20,449 nt of DNA, from positions 28,066 to 48,514 of the IMG/VR virus record IMGVR_UViG_3300030098_005157; one strand, written 5' to 3'. Made by a program: the position numbers and the translations under genes. Below, one piece after another: positions 7,343 to 15,738 of the stretch. Source of the stretch: a virus. Position 1 is the first letter of the stretch. Each line of letters opens with the position of its first letter. Below the pieces are notes generated by a model that saw only the letters and a list, made by a program, of their open reading frames with translations, did no database searches and was not told the origin of the DNA.

Positions 7343-9408
7343 CAATCAGTTCCTTCGGCTCTGATTCCGTGATCCTCGCTGTGCAGCATAAACCCGACCA
7401 GCTTCCAGGGGGTCTTGTCGGCAGTAGTGGAGAACGTAAGCTTGATGCACTTTGCCGTAAGCGGCTGGTCTGACGGGTACTTCGCTGTGTCAGCTACGCC
7501 GAAGTTAATCCGCTTGCATCGAACGCGAGACTCGTCCCAGGTTTTTTGGGAGTAAATATCTCCCCATGTCAGAGGAGTCCCGTTTGAAACCTCATCCCAG
7601 GTAAGTGCATCGGGGTCACACAGCTTGAATGTCGTTGACCCAATCGAGTCTCTGTCCCAGTCCGTGTGCCACGTTACCGTCATGTCTTTGTTGGCTGTCT
7701 GAACGTAAAAGACATCGAGCCTAAAGTACGTCTTGTCTGTCTGAGGGTTTTTCCCGGTAATCCACCGAGTCTCAAACGTGCCTTCGTAACCACTGTCCGA
7801 CCGGCCTAGAGAGTTCGAGGCTCCCCACAGCCCAAGGTCGTAAACTGGAGAGCCTGCGGCGTCAGGGTAGTTGAACCCAACGATTGTCTCGCCCTTGTAA
7901 CGAACGGCAGAGGTGACTGGGAAAGGCAGCTTGGAGACTGCTCCTGTGTCGATATGGACTGACCAGACTTCGTTGTTTACCGAAGAGGCTCCTGAGACAA
8001 CGCTGAAGTAGACCCTGCGATTTATTGCGTCAGCCCAAGCAACAATGTCTTTCAGGTGTGCTGGAGGTAGATTCTTAACCTGCTCAGAAATCTTTGCGCT
8101 AATCGGCAAAACCTTTGAGCCGTCAAAAGCGTAAAGACCAGACTCCGAGATAAAGAAGATTTGATTGCCAAAGCCAGTAACAGCTCTGTCGGAAACAGCC
8201 CCAATAGTGCGGCTTACCGGGGTCATAATCGGCAGACCGTTTTTGTCATGGGTCAGCATGTGAGTGCTTCGGTTCGTAAAAATCAAAGCAAAGTCACTGC
8301 CTAGGCCGTAAGCCGTTACCTCGTCGCCGCTGCCATCAGAAGAGATAACGATAAAGTTGCTGGCTTTTACAGCTTCTTTCGCTCCTCCATCTTCTGAGTA
8401 GTAGAGAAGGAGCGGGTCTTCAGCCACAGCCCCGTAGTAGGTGCGGCCCCTGAACTCAAATGCCCACTTACACAGGGGAGGAGGCAGGTTTGTTCCGGCC
8501 TCTGCCAAAGCGGTAGAGAGGGTCAGCCCTGGAGGAGTTGAGTCAAAGTAAGTGTCGGTTGTGGTGCCTGGAAGGTAGGCAATCTCATAGTAAGTGATGC
8601 CATCCATCGACCTGTAAAGGATGCGGCCATTGATGTCGTCGGAGGGCGCGGTGTCAGAAAGGTTTGCCACCAAAATTGTGTAGAGCGCGTCTTCTCTAGT
8701 GTCTGCATCAGTGACAGAGTTGGAAGCTGCGCTGGCCTCTGACTCCTGACCAGCATCGTTTACCCAGGTGAGCTTGTAGCGGTAGGGGTCACTCGTTGTG
8801 GTGCTGTTCTTCTGGATTGAAAACCCGCTCCACATAGAAAGGCTGGAGCTTGGGTTTGTGTTGCTAATTGAGCTGCCGGTATTTACGTCTACCGTGCCGT
8901 TGCCTGGGTCGCGCTCTGCAATGATTGGGGCTGTCGGGGTTCCGGCAATCCCAAGAGGGCTAAGCTTTACTCCGTCCCACTTCAGGTTGGGGTCTTTGCC
9001 ATTCGTGATGACAAGCACATTGCCAACCTGCAAGAAGCGAGTTGCCTCATAAGGCGTCCTTGCGTTGTACCGGCCATCAATAAGCTTCGTTACTTCGTTG
9101 CCGTCTAGGTGGTACAGGCCACCCCCAAACTCCACGAGAATGTCCGTAGCGCCATCTCTCTGGAAAGAGCCAATGGAGACAATCGGATTGCCGATGAACG
9201 GGTTTACTGGAGTTGATGCTTTGTCGTTCCTGTGGTTCCACTCGTAGACAAGTGGAGCAATGCCTGGAGCTTTTAGGACTTCTCCTCGAAGGGAAAAGAA
9301 GACCCCCATCGAGTCTGTGGAAGATCCTTCTTTTTGCCAAACCTTGTCGTCAAGGCCGGCAACCTGACTAGGGTCAAACTGAATAGTTCTGCCACGGGCT
9401 CTAGACAT
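7342..9408 (-). CDS. Tail nozzle / DNA-stabilising protein (T7 gp12 or P22 gp10-like role)
   Basis: This 688-residue, almost wholly beta-structured protein follows the adaptor gene by two bases. Repeated strands with Gly turns (TDILVEFGGGLYHLDG; QVGNVLVITNGKD; DFALIFTNRSTHML; NQIFFISESGLYAFDG) suggest a beta-propeller-like ring, as in nozzle proteins of short-tailed phages. Residues about 207-290 form a fibronectin type III-like insertion (YRYKLTWVNDAGQESEAS, then ILYRSMDG), resembling one in the adaptor encoded just upstream. The C-terminal part (about 550-688) is again strand-rich with several Trp. The family is known to extend the portal-adaptor channel and retain packaged DNA. Assignment rests on fold-like patterns and gene order, not on a diagnostic residue. 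Confidence 0.75.
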   Translation of the reverse strand: MSRARGRTIQFDPSQVAGLDDKVWQKEGSSTDSMGVFFSLRGEVLKAPGIAPLVYEWNHRNDKASTPVNPFIGNPIVSIGSFQRDGATDILVEFGGGLYHLDGNEVTKLIDGRYNARTPYEATRFLQVGNVLVITNGKDPNLKWDGVKLSPLGIAGTPTAPIIAERDPGNGTVDVNTGSSISNTNPSSSLSMWSGFSIQKNSTTTSDPYRYKLTWVNDAGQESEASAASNSVTDADTREDALYTILVANLSDTAPSDDINGRILYRSMDGITYYEIAYLPGTTTDTYFDSTPPGLTLSTALAEAGTNLPPPLCKWAFEFRGRTYYGAVAEDPLLLYYSEDGGAKEAVKASNFIVISSDGSGDEVTAYGLGSDFALIFTNRSTHMLTHDKNGLPIMTPVSRTIGAVSDRAVTGFGNQIFFISESGLYAFDGSKVLPISAKISEQVKNLPPAHLKDIVAWADAINRRVYFSVVSGASSVNNEVWSVHIDTGAVSKLPFPVTSAVRYKGETIVGFNYPDAAGSPVYDLGLWGASNSLGRSDSGYEGTFETRWITGKNPQTDKTYFRLDVFYVQTANKDMTVTWHTDWDRDSIGSTTFKLCDPDALTWDEVSNGTPLTWGDIYSQKTWDESRVRCKRINFGVADTAKYPSDQPLTAKCIKLTFSTTADKTPWKLVGFMLHSEDHGIRAEGTD

Positions 9409-9410
9409 GG

Positions 9411-10718
9411 CTACGCCTTAAAGTCAGATTCACTGGTGCCAGTGCTGTACTGCCAAGTCATTCTGCCCATAGCGCGCCTTCGACCGCCCCAGACAATCGT
9501 GTTTTGCAGGTTGGTTTTATCGAGGCCACCCATCCTGGCAATCCCCATCTCAAACCTTTGACGGGCAGAGTTCGCCCTGCCCTGCTCATCTGCCGCATCC
9601 AGCATCAGAGCTTCTGCTCCATCGAGGATAATGTGATGGAACTCAGCGTCGAACAGAGGACGGTCGTTGTCCTCGCTCATTGGCTTTGCCTCCATCTGAA
9701 TGATGGAGCGAATGTCGTACTCATCATCCGGGATGGGATAAAGCTGCATGAACAGAGACGAGGCGCTGTTGGGGCCAGCAGGGCCTAGGTAATCGTCCGT
9801 GGTGTCGTCGGTCAGAGAGATGGTTACATTCTGCGGATCGTGCAAAAGGTACGGAGCAGTTCCGTTTGCTCGGCTTCTGTAGACCCTGATGTTGAAGTCT
9901 TTTCGCGCCGTAGTAGAAGGAATAGTGACCAAGCCAACAGCCGCGTCAGAGATTGTCACAGCCACAGAAGGGCTAAGGGCAGACTCGGCTCCGCTCTGCT
10001 TGTCTACATGAGTGAACCAGTAGTTGTAGGTTCCAACAGCAAGGCCGGAACCATTGACGACGGAGAGCCCAGAGAGGGCGTTCTGAGGAGCGGGGATAGG
10101 CTCCTTCCTGGTGGTCGCAAACCGAGTGGGCCGACCCTCGACATCCATCTCTAGGTAGGCAAGCTCAGACGGGCTAATAGCGGCCATAGAGAGCGGCGTG
10201 CCGTAGGAGGAAGCGCCTCCCCTGAACAGAGTCGTGTTGACGACGGTCAGCGACCCAACTGGCAGGGCAACCTCGTCATAGATAATTTTAATGGAGTGGT
10301 TTGCAGTAGGCCCAGCGGCGATGGTTTGAGCACAACGAAGCGGACGGTCTAGCGTCCACTTATTCCCCGTTGGATTGACGTTTACGACTCGGTAGAAATC
10401 GTTGTCGATTTTTACTCGCTTCCCCATAACAGTCACGGGAGTGTTTCCGTGCTGAGAGATTGCGATTATTCGCTTCCCGGTTTCTGTCCCAACAACGTAA
10501 ACGCCATCAGCGGCAGGGGTGTTGTTGTTGGCTCCGGTGTTTGCCTTGAAGAAGGCAGCGTAGGTGGCGTAGGAAGCTTCTCTGCGAAGCCATCCCCACC
10601 TTCTCCTAGAGCAGATGTCTAGGTACGCCTGATTGATTCGGCGGTTTAACTTTGCGTCAGACTGGGAGTAGTCCTCACGCCGCTCTTGGAGAGCTGTTCT
10701 GAGTTCCGAGAGGTTCAC
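9411..10718 (-). CDS. Head-tail adaptor protein with fibronectin-like insertion
   Basis: GTG at 10718 is chosen because AGGAGGG lies six bases before it; a TTG two codons upstream (10724) abuts that site with no spacer. The protein has about 435 residues. The N terminus (NLSELRTALQERREDYSQSD, then INQAYLDICSRRRWGWL) is the helical motif of phage adaptor proteins that dock on the portal. A beta region follows (GKRVKIDNDFYRVVNV), then at about 206-316 a fibronectin type III-like domain (GTYNYWFTHVDKQSGAESAL; IRVYRSRANG). The C-terminal part returns to the adaptor pattern (YPIPDDEYDI, then DRPLFDAEFHHIILDGAEAL). The role is to join portal and nozzle. Its place directly before the nozzle gene agrees. 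Confidence 0.8.
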   Translation of the reverse strand: MNLSELRTALQERREDYSQSDAKLNRRINQAYLDICSRRRWGWLRREASYATYAAFFKANTGANNNTPAADGVYVVGTETGKRIIAISQHGNTPVTVMGKRVKIDNDFYRVVNVNPTGNKWTLDRPLRCAQTIAAGPTANHSIKIIYDEVALPVGSLTVVNTTLFRGGASSYGTPLSMAAISPSELAYLEMDVEGRPTRFATTRKEPIPAPQNALSGLSVVNGSGLAVGTYNYWFTHVDKQSGAESALSPSVAVTISDAAVGLVTIPSTTARKDFNIRVYRSRANGTAPYLLHDPQNVTISLTDDTTDDYLGPAGPNSASSLFMQLYPIPDDEYDIRSIIQMEAKPMSEDNDRPLFDAEFHHIILDGAEALMLDAADEQGRANSARQRFEMGIARMGGLDKTNLQNTIVWGGRRRAMGRMTWQYSTGTSESDFKA

Positions 10719-10750
10719 GAACAACCCTCCTAGAGCGAGTGAGTTTTAGA

Positions 10751-11254
10751 CTACGCCTTGCGACGGTAACGAACGAAAAAGCAAAGTCCGTCAAGAGCAA
10801 GAGCAGAAACGTCGCCGTCCTCCTTCATTTCGAAGAAAAGGACCTTCCCCTTGGGAACAACCTGATTCTGGTCAACGCCAATATTAACAAGAGTCGTTGC
10901 GGGAATCTCGTGAGACTTACCAGCGCCAGCCGAAACAAGCTCGACAGAGTTAGCTAGGTTTCCGTCATTGTCCCCACGCTTAAGGCGAAACTCAAAATTG
11001 TCGTTCGCATTATGAGCCCCGACTTTTGCCCCAATCCAGATGTGAACGCTTTCGATGTAAACATCAGCGTCATCAGCAGGAAGAAGGGCAACATTAACCG
11101 GGGTAGTGTGGTCAGCAATCGTATGAGCGACCGCGCCAGAGTTAGACTCGCTGCCGGCCAATCGACCGTAAGCGATACTGACATCTGACATAATCGAATA
11201 GCCAAAAGGAGCGTACTCCTTGGCTACCCGACTAACGTGTGCTGCAACAGCCAT
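10751..11254 (-). CDS. Beta-rich virion protein, possible capsid accessory or connector protein
   Basis: A 167-residue protein starting MAVAAHVSRVAKEYAPFG, with TAGGAGA six bases before the ATG. It is predominantly beta (ADVYIESVHIWIGAKVGA; NFEFRLKRGDNDGN; GKVLFFEMKEDGDVSALAL; LCFFVRYRRKA), consistent with a jelly-roll or Ig-like domain. It lies between the decoration protein and the adaptor and is separated from the capsid genes by a strong hairpin, so it may be expressed less than the capsid proteins. No family is recognised with certainty. A minor capsid/decoration protein, head fibre or neck protein would all fit. Confidence 0.75.
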   Translation of the reverse strand: MAVAAHVSRVAKEYAPFGYSIMSDVSIAYGRLAGSESNSGAVAHTIADHTTPVNVALLPADDADVYIESVHIWIGAKVGAHNANDNFEFRLKRGDNDGNLANSVELVSAGAGKSHEIPATTLVNIGVDQNQVVPKGKVLFFEMKEDGDVSALALDGLCFFVRYRRKA

Positions 11255-11274
11255 AATAATCTCCTAGTTGCGTA

Positions 11275-11298
11275 GGCAGGGGGCCGAAGCCCCCTGCC
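11275..11298 (-). terminator. Strong UUCG hairpin after the capsid/decoration genes
   Basis: A perfect 10-bp inverted repeat, GGCAGGGGGC and GCCCCCTGCC, flanks four bases. In the minus-strand transcript the loop reads UUCG closed by a C-G pair, the very stable tetraloop often found in terminators. It lies between the decoration gene stop (11311) and the next gene start (11254). No uridine tract follows (the RNA continues UACGCAAC), so it is not a complete intrinsic terminator by the standard rule. It may cause partial termination, pause polymerase or protect the 3' end of capsid mRNA. Confidence 0.7.
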
Positions 11299-11310
11299 AA
11301 CACACGTTGT

Positions 11311-11772
11311 TTAGCCGCGCTGGTTGAAAGCGTTGATAAAGCACTTCTTCAGAGCCTGTCCCGCACCCGGTCCATTCTCAAGGCAAGTGCCAATAACAAA
11401 CGTCGCAGAAGCGTTGGCCGTAAAGCCAGTAGCTGCGGCGACATGCGACAGGTAGTCGTTGTTGGCAGTCAGCTTGACTGCATCGTTCTTCGTAGCGCCA
11501 GTGTTCAGCTTGGCATCCACAACTCCGCAAATGCGAATCAAGACATCTTCGCCAGTGGCAAAGGTGCTTTTTCCTACACTGCCGAGCACAACGCCAGGAA
11601 TGGCAACCTGATGCCAAACCTTGTCGAGTGCGTCCACAGCCATCGTTGTGTAGCCATCGTCAGCCGTATCTCGCGGGTCAATCATTACGACATCTCCTCG
11701 CGAAAGAGCAGCGTGAGCCTTTGCAGCAACATCCAGCACAAGAGCTGAACCACCATGAATAAAAGTAGACAT
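11311..11772 (-). CDS. Probable capsid decoration protein
   Basis: A 153-residue protein starting MSTFIHGGSALVLDVAAKA, with AGAGAGGAA eight bases before the ATG. It is small, rich in Ala, Val, Gly and Thr, and beta-structured (GDVVMIDPRDTADDG; GVVLGSVGKSTFATGEDVLI, then RICGVVDAKL). The pattern of a variable region followed by a Gly-containing segment with short hydrophobic strands recalls phage head-decoration proteins that stabilise the capsid surface. It is the first gene downstream of the major capsid gene (19 bases), the usual place for a decoration protein, although some phages put it upstream. A second small head protein such as a head-closure factor is the alternative. Confidence 0.7.
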   Translation of the reverse strand: MSTFIHGGSALVLDVAAKAHAALSRGDVVMIDPRDTADDGYTTMAVDALDKVWHQVAIPGVVLGSVGKSTFATGEDVLIRICGVVDAKLNTGATKNDAVKLTANNDYLSHVAAATGFTANASATFVIGTCLENGPGAGQALKKCFINAFNQRG

Positions 11773-11791
11773 ATCTGTGTTCCTCTCTTTC

Positions 11792-12853
11792 TTAGAACTG
11801 GACTGCGCCGGTAAACGTCGTGATTCCCTGACGGGCCAGCGACGATGCGGTCAGCATGCAAGTGAAATACTGGTGGGCCATGATGACATCGCTGTTCGGC
11901 GGCGTCATAAAGTCCGTCATGCGGAAATCGTCGTTCGACAGGATTCCAAGCTGCAACCCAACGCCCGTCGCCTTACCCTGAACCATCGGGTTCTTCCCGA
12001 TGACCGAGAAGTCTTCCGGCTTCAGGTTGAAGTCGTTGACTCCGCGCTTGCCAGTGGTGGTCAGGAAGTAAGCCTCGCCGCCCGTGAGCTGCTCTGCGGG
12101 GACAACCGGAGTGCCCTCGAAGAGAAGGTTCTGGAAGCCCTGGTCCCAAAGTGCGTTGTCACGCTCAATCTGGTTCGGAGCCACGAGCCGCTTGAAGAAG
12201 CGGTAGACGCGGGGGTCAACCAGAATGATGTCCGGGTGGGTGCCCTTCTTCGAGCAGTCCATGTAGACCTGCTCCCAGGCGTCCAGACCATCGGTGCCAA
12301 AGGCGGTGATGGTGGCGAACTGGTTCTGCCAGTTTGCGTAGTTTGCCTGGGTAATGCCGCCAACAGTTCCGACAGTACCCGTAGAGGAGATAAAGTCGGG
12401 AAGTCCCTCAATCTCCTTGGGGGCACCAGTGTTGCTCGTAAAGAGCTGACGCGAAAGCTCGTTCATCAAGCTAATCTTGGCGATTGCCATCTTAGCGTTG
12501 AGGAGGTTCACAATCTGGTACGCGCCACGGTTCTGAGAAAGCTCAGTGTTATCAACGATAACGGAGGCGCGGTTCTTGTACCAAGTGGGGTAACGAGCAG
12601 TGTCGGGACCATCCTCGGGAGTCGTCGCGAAAGTCTCGTAAGTGCTGATAGCAGAGACGTTGGAAGACTCGGTGAGGACGACCGGCAGGCGGCACTCAGT
12701 GCCACCTTCGTACATCACTGCACCCTGTCGGTACATATGAAAGAGCAGAGGGTTAGACTGGACGATTTCCATCGCCACAGTATCGCGAACAGCCTGGAGC
12801 GTAGTCGAATAGACCCGATCCAGCGCCAAACCATTAATTGTATTTGCAGGCAT
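11792..12853 (-). CDS. Major capsid protein, HK97 fold
   Basis: A 353-residue protein whose ATG is preceded by AGAGG with six-base spacing; that site overlaps the TAG stop of the scaffold gene. The N-terminal helix region (TLQAVRDTVAMEIVQSNPLL) is followed by the extended-loop pattern (MYEGGTECRLPVVLTESSNV, then DTARYPTWYKNRASVIVDNTE), as in capsid proteins of many podoviruses and siphoviruses. A spine-helix-like stretch (NLLNAKMAIAKISLMNELSR) and P/A-domain strands (PDIILVDPRVYRFFKRLV; DFSVIGKNPMVQGKA) follow. There is no protease-processing signature and no protease gene nearby, so assembly probably relies on the separate scaffold encoded next to it. Length, pattern and position between scaffold and decoration genes agree well. 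Confidence 0.9.
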   Translation of the reverse strand: MPANTINGLALDRVYSTTLQAVRDTVAMEIVQSNPLLFHMYRQGAVMYEGGTECRLPVVLTESSNVSAISTYETFATTPEDGPDTARYPTWYKNRASVIVDNTELSQNRGAYQIVNLLNAKMAIAKISLMNELSRQLFTSNTGAPKEIEGLPDFISSTGTVGTVGGITQANYANWQNQFATITAFGTDGLDAWEQVYMDCSKKGTHPDIILVDPRVYRFFKRLVAPNQIERDNALWDQGFQNLLFEGTPVVPAEQLTGGEAYFLTTTGKRGVNDFNLKPEDFSVIGKNPMVQGKATGVGLQLGILSNDDFRMTDFMTPPNSDVIMAHQYFTCMLTASSLARQGITTFTGAVQF

Positions 12854-12862
12854 TTAAGACCT

Positions 12863-13663
12863 CTAAAAGTTAATCCCCTGCTCCTTGAGGGCACGAGTAG
12901 CAGCTTCCAAAGCAGTTTCCCGCTTCTTCTGCCGAACCACCGTCCCCTTTCGGGATGCAACGGGTGCCGCTTCGCGGCGCTTCTTTGACTTCACTTGTGA
13001 CTTGGCGACCGTCATGTTGCTTTTGGCAACCTTGGCCGCTAGCCGTACTGCCCTTGTCGGGTCGGCCTCAGCCAACTCTCCAAGGTCAGGATCGGAGTCG
13101 AGTACACGGCCAACTTCTGCGGCAAGGACTTTGTGGTCAAGGTCCGGGTTCTCGGCTGCAAAAGACTGATACGCACGAACAACACGTTGCTGATTAACAA
13201 CGGGCTGCATTTCCTGCGCCGTCTGAGCGATACCAAGGTTGTCTAGCTTCTCTTGCACAGCCTTATTGACATAGTAGTTAATGACATCCTGTGGGGATGC
13301 GCCATCAGCTACGTCTGGAGGGCCTTCATCCTGAACAACCTCTTCTGCTGCGGGGGACTGCTTACTAAGCATAAGCTGGTCAACTACAGCGCGCTGGTCT
13401 TCAAGACGACGACGCTCCATTGCAAGAGCCTGAGTCTTCCTTGTGTAATCTGCCTGACGAAGAAACCCTTGCTTCAAAGTCTCTTTGAGGTCATCAGAAA
13501 TGTCTTCCTGACTCTCAAGAAACGCAATGGGGTCTTCGTTTATGTCCGGGGCTTGGCCCTCATCCTCTGTGTACTCAACGCTTTCGTCTGCCGAAGCGCC
13601 GATCCCCTCGTCAGAGTTGTCCTCAAATGGGATCTCTGTTCCGGGGTTGTCGGTGGCATCCAT
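12863..13663 (-). CDS. Capsid scaffolding protein
   Basis: I choose ATG at 13663 because AGGAAAGG lies eight bases before it; GTG at 13669 is in frame but too close to that site. The resulting 266-residue protein has a very acidic N-terminal quarter (FEDNSDEGIGASADESVEYT), a helical middle with a coiled-coil-like stretch (TLKQGFLRQADYTRKTQALA, then MERRRLEDQRAVVDQLML), and a strongly basic C terminus (KSKKRREAAPVASRKGTVVR). Acidic/helical/basic organisation is typical of phage scaffolds, whose basic C-terminal end contacts the capsid protein. It sits directly before the major capsid gene. It is the first gene of the leftward operon and is divergent from the portal gene. Confidence 0.85.
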   Translation of the reverse strand: MDATDNPGTEIPFEDNSDEGIGASADESVEYTEDEGQAPDINEDPIAFLESQEDISDDLKETLKQGFLRQADYTRKTQALAMERRRLEDQRAVVDQLMLSKQSPAAEEVVQDEGPPDVADGASPQDVINYYVNKAVQEKLDNLGIAQTAQEMQPVVNQQRVVRAYQSFAAENPDLDHKVLAAEVGRVLDSDPDLGELAEADPTRAVRLAAKVAKSNMTVAKSQVKSKKRREAAPVASRKGTVVRQKKRETALEAATRALKEQGINF

Positions 13664-13682
13664 TTGCACAACCTTTCCTGCG

Positions 13683-13736
13683 CTGACTTAATTGTCAGAC
13701 TGCTATTATCAGGGTGCATTTTATAATCGTTGTCAA
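13683..13736. promoter_or_regulatory. Divergent control region between portal and scaffold genes
   Basis: This stretch lies in the only divergent gap of the structural block (13664-13749). It holds an operator-like inverted repeat CTGAC-TTAATT-GTCAG at 13683-13698. Plus strand: a perfect TATAAT at 13722-13727, 22 bases before the portal ATG, but with no good -35 at normal spacing (TTGTCA at 13692 is 24 bases away). Minus strand: a perfect TTGACA at 13736-13731 facing the scaffold gene, with GATAAT at 13710-13705, a spacer of 20, which is too long for a strong sigma-70 promoter. Each strand therefore has one ideal element. A regulated or activator-dependent promoter pair is inferred. Confidence 0.4.
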
Positions 13737-13749
13737 GTACCATCGCGAC

Positions 13750-15738
13750 ATGGCACGACGAAAAAAAACACTGACAGACGATGAGATTTCTCTTTGGCAT
13801 CAGCGCATTGCTGCCGCAGAGGAATTTCTCGAAGACAATATCCTTCCACACTGGAGAAAAGTTTTTCTCGATTACGAAGGAAATTACAGAGATCAGAACA
13901 CCGACCCATATGCGGAAGACGACGTACCTTCCATTAATTATTTGCTGGCAACAGCCAACACAATTGTCCCCTCGGTAGTCTCTGCTGACCCATACGTTCG
14001 TTGCCTTCCACGGCGACCCGGCGACGAAGAAGGGGCAAAGATTGCAGAAAACGCCCTTAACTACGTCTTCAGAGAAGTTGATCTTAAGTCTGTCCTAAAC
14101 GACGTAGTGCTCGACTCAATCCTTTTTAACTGCGGATTCGCAAAGGTCGGCTATGACCCATCTGGCGCTTTCCTCATGGAAGAAGAGTACGAGGTAGGTC
14201 CAGAGAAGCTTGACGAGGAAGACGAAAGCGTTCTTTCTATCGACGCTCAAATGAGGCTTCGTCAAGCGCTTGCAGACGAAGACATTCCATTTGACGAAGG
14301 CCCACAGGACAACCCCACCATTGAGAGAGTTGCTCCCTGGGACATCCTTGTTCCTCCTGGGTATGAAGACATTCAAAAGTGCCCTTGGGTCTGTCAGAGA
14401 ATGACAGTTCGAGTCCAAGACCTTGAGGCTGACGAAAGATTCAAAATCCCCAAGGGCCTTGAGCCCGACTCTTGGCTGACCTCTGAAACCCCCTCTGCCT
14501 TTAACTACAAACAAGAAGATTACATGGGGTTCGATGACGACGACCGACCTGAGTATCTAACTGTTTACGAGATTAGGCACTGGGGCAAAACAAGGCTTGG
14601 CGGGCGACGACGATGCCTTTGGCTTATCCGGCCTCAAGAGGGAATCTCTCTAAGCGATTGCGTTATTCGCCACATTGACGACCCCCTTGAGATGCGTGGC
14701 TACCCCTACCAAATGCTGCGCTTTACCAAGGTGCCAGGAGTCTTTTACTCGCCAAAGGTTGCTGACCTTGCGGCGATTCATGGGCTAGCCGACCAGCTCA
14801 ACAAGGAGTGGCAGCACCTTATCCGCCACCACAAGATGACATCGAAGCGCAAGTGGGTCGGGCTTCCTGGAATCCTAGAGGACGGAAGCCTCCAAAACCT
14901 CCTTGAATCTGACTACGACATGGAGGTTGCTGAGCTTCCTGCCAACGTCGGAGACATTCGCAACGCCCTAATGCTCCTGCCGGAAGCTCCTCCCCCGAGC
15001 ACAACCCCGATGGTCCTTCAGGGCCTCGCTCGACTGATGTACGAAATCAGCGGTGTTGACGTTTACCAGCGAGGCGGCGTCGGCAGAAAGGGAACGACGG
15101 CGACAGAGGTTGCTGTTGCGGCCCAGGGTGCCTCGAACCGAGCAGGCGTTCGACTGGGAGCCACGGAGCGGTTCACTGAAAAGATTGCCCGTCAGGTTCT
15201 CTCGGTCATTCGTCAGTATTGGGATGACCCACGGTACATGCGAATTACTGGGGTTAGCGGTGAGCCAGAGTTCGTTATGTTCTCTGCCGCCGACATCATC
15301 GGAATGTTTGACGTTCGAATCGAGTCGGGCTCAACGCTTGGCAAGGACCCTGGAACAGAGCAGCAGGCTTTCATGGGACTGCTTCAAACTATCCAGGCAA
15401 CAGTCTCTTCCCTTATCCCTCTTGTTCAGGCTGGCATTGCACCGCCACAAACCATCCAGTCCTTTGTGGAAAAAGCCTTTTCAATCTGGCAAGCTGACAA
15501 GCGTATGCTTATGGAGCCGCTTGCAGCACTTCAGGGCGCAGCTACCCCTCAGACTTCTCAGCCCTCACCGGGCGGAATGACTCCTCCGGGCGGTCTTGAA
15601 GGACGAGGGATGGGCGCAGAAGGCCAGCCTCTTGCTGGTCCTCGACCAATGGAGGAAAGAACACCGGGCGGCGCTTCCAGTGGAACCGGAGGAGCGGCTG
15701 ATTTAGCCACCCTCATGGCAAGAGTTAGAGGATCTTAA
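13750..15738 (+). CDS. Portal protein
   Basis: ATG at 13750 gives 662 residues starting MARRKKTLTDDEISLWHQ; an in-frame GTG at 13714 would add 12 mostly hydrophobic residues and is less likely. Neither has a clear Shine-Dalgarno site. The N terminus (EEFLEDNILPHWRKVFLDYE, then DDVPSINYLLATANTIVPSV, SADPYVRCLPRR) is the characteristic wing region of portals of about this size. Further on, ERVAPWDILVPPGYEDIQKC and WVCQRMTVRVQDLE continue the fold, and MYEISGVDVYQRGGVGRKGT, then TATEVAVAAQGASNRAGVRL, is a typical crown/stem transition near residues 430-470. The last 80 residues are a Gly/Pro-rich linker ending in a short helix. The protein forms the dodecameric DNA channel that docks terminase. 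Oddity: it lies opposite in strand to terminase, scaffold and capsid genes. Confidence 0.9.
   Translation: MARRKKTLTDDEISLWHQRIAAAEEFLEDNILPHWRKVFLDYEGNYRDQNTDPYAEDDVPSINYLLATANTIVPSVVSADPYVRCLPRRPGDEEGAKIAENALNYVFREVDLKSVLNDVVLDSILFNCGFAKVGYDPSGAFLMEEEYEVGPEKLDEEDESVLSIDAQMRLRQALADEDIPFDEGPQDNPTIERVAPWDILVPPGYEDIQKCPWVCQRMTVRVQDLEADERFKIPKGLEPDSWLTSETPSAFNYKQEDYMGFDDDDRPEYLTVYEIRHWGKTRLGGRRRCLWLIRPQEGISLSDCVIRHIDDPLEMRGYPYQMLRFTKVPGVFYSPKVADLAAIHGLADQLNKEWQHLIRHHKMTSKRKWVGLPGILEDGSLQNLLESDYDMEVAELPANVGDIRNALMLLPEAPPPSTTPMVLQGLARLMYEISGVDVYQRGGVGRKGTTATEVAVAAQGASNRAGVRLGATERFTEKIARQVLSVIRQYWDDPRYMRITGVSGEPEFVMFSAADIIGMFDVRIESGSTLGKDPGTEQQAFMGLLQTIQATVSSLIPLVQAGIAPPQTIQSFVEKAFSIWQADKRMLMEPLAALQGAATPQTSQPSPGGMTPPGGLEGRGMGAEGQPLAGPRPMEERTPGGASSGTGGAADLATLMARVRGS

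Noticed and set aside
11777-12988. A 403-codon plus-strand open frame opposite the capsid and decoration genes
   Set aside because: It mirrors the capsid reading frame on the other strand, has Arg/Val/Leu-rich non-protein-like composition and no ribosome site; the minus-strand capsid gene explains the region.
13253-13726. A 157-codon plus-strand open frame opposite the scaffold gene
   Set aside because: Shadow of the scaffold frame, rich in Cys, Leu and Val, and crossing the control region; the acidic/basic scaffold on the minus strand is convincing.
13714-13749. GTG at 13714 as portal start
   Set aside because: Adds 12 mostly hydrophobic residues atypical of portal N termini, overlaps the TATAAT, and has no ribosome site with proper spacing.
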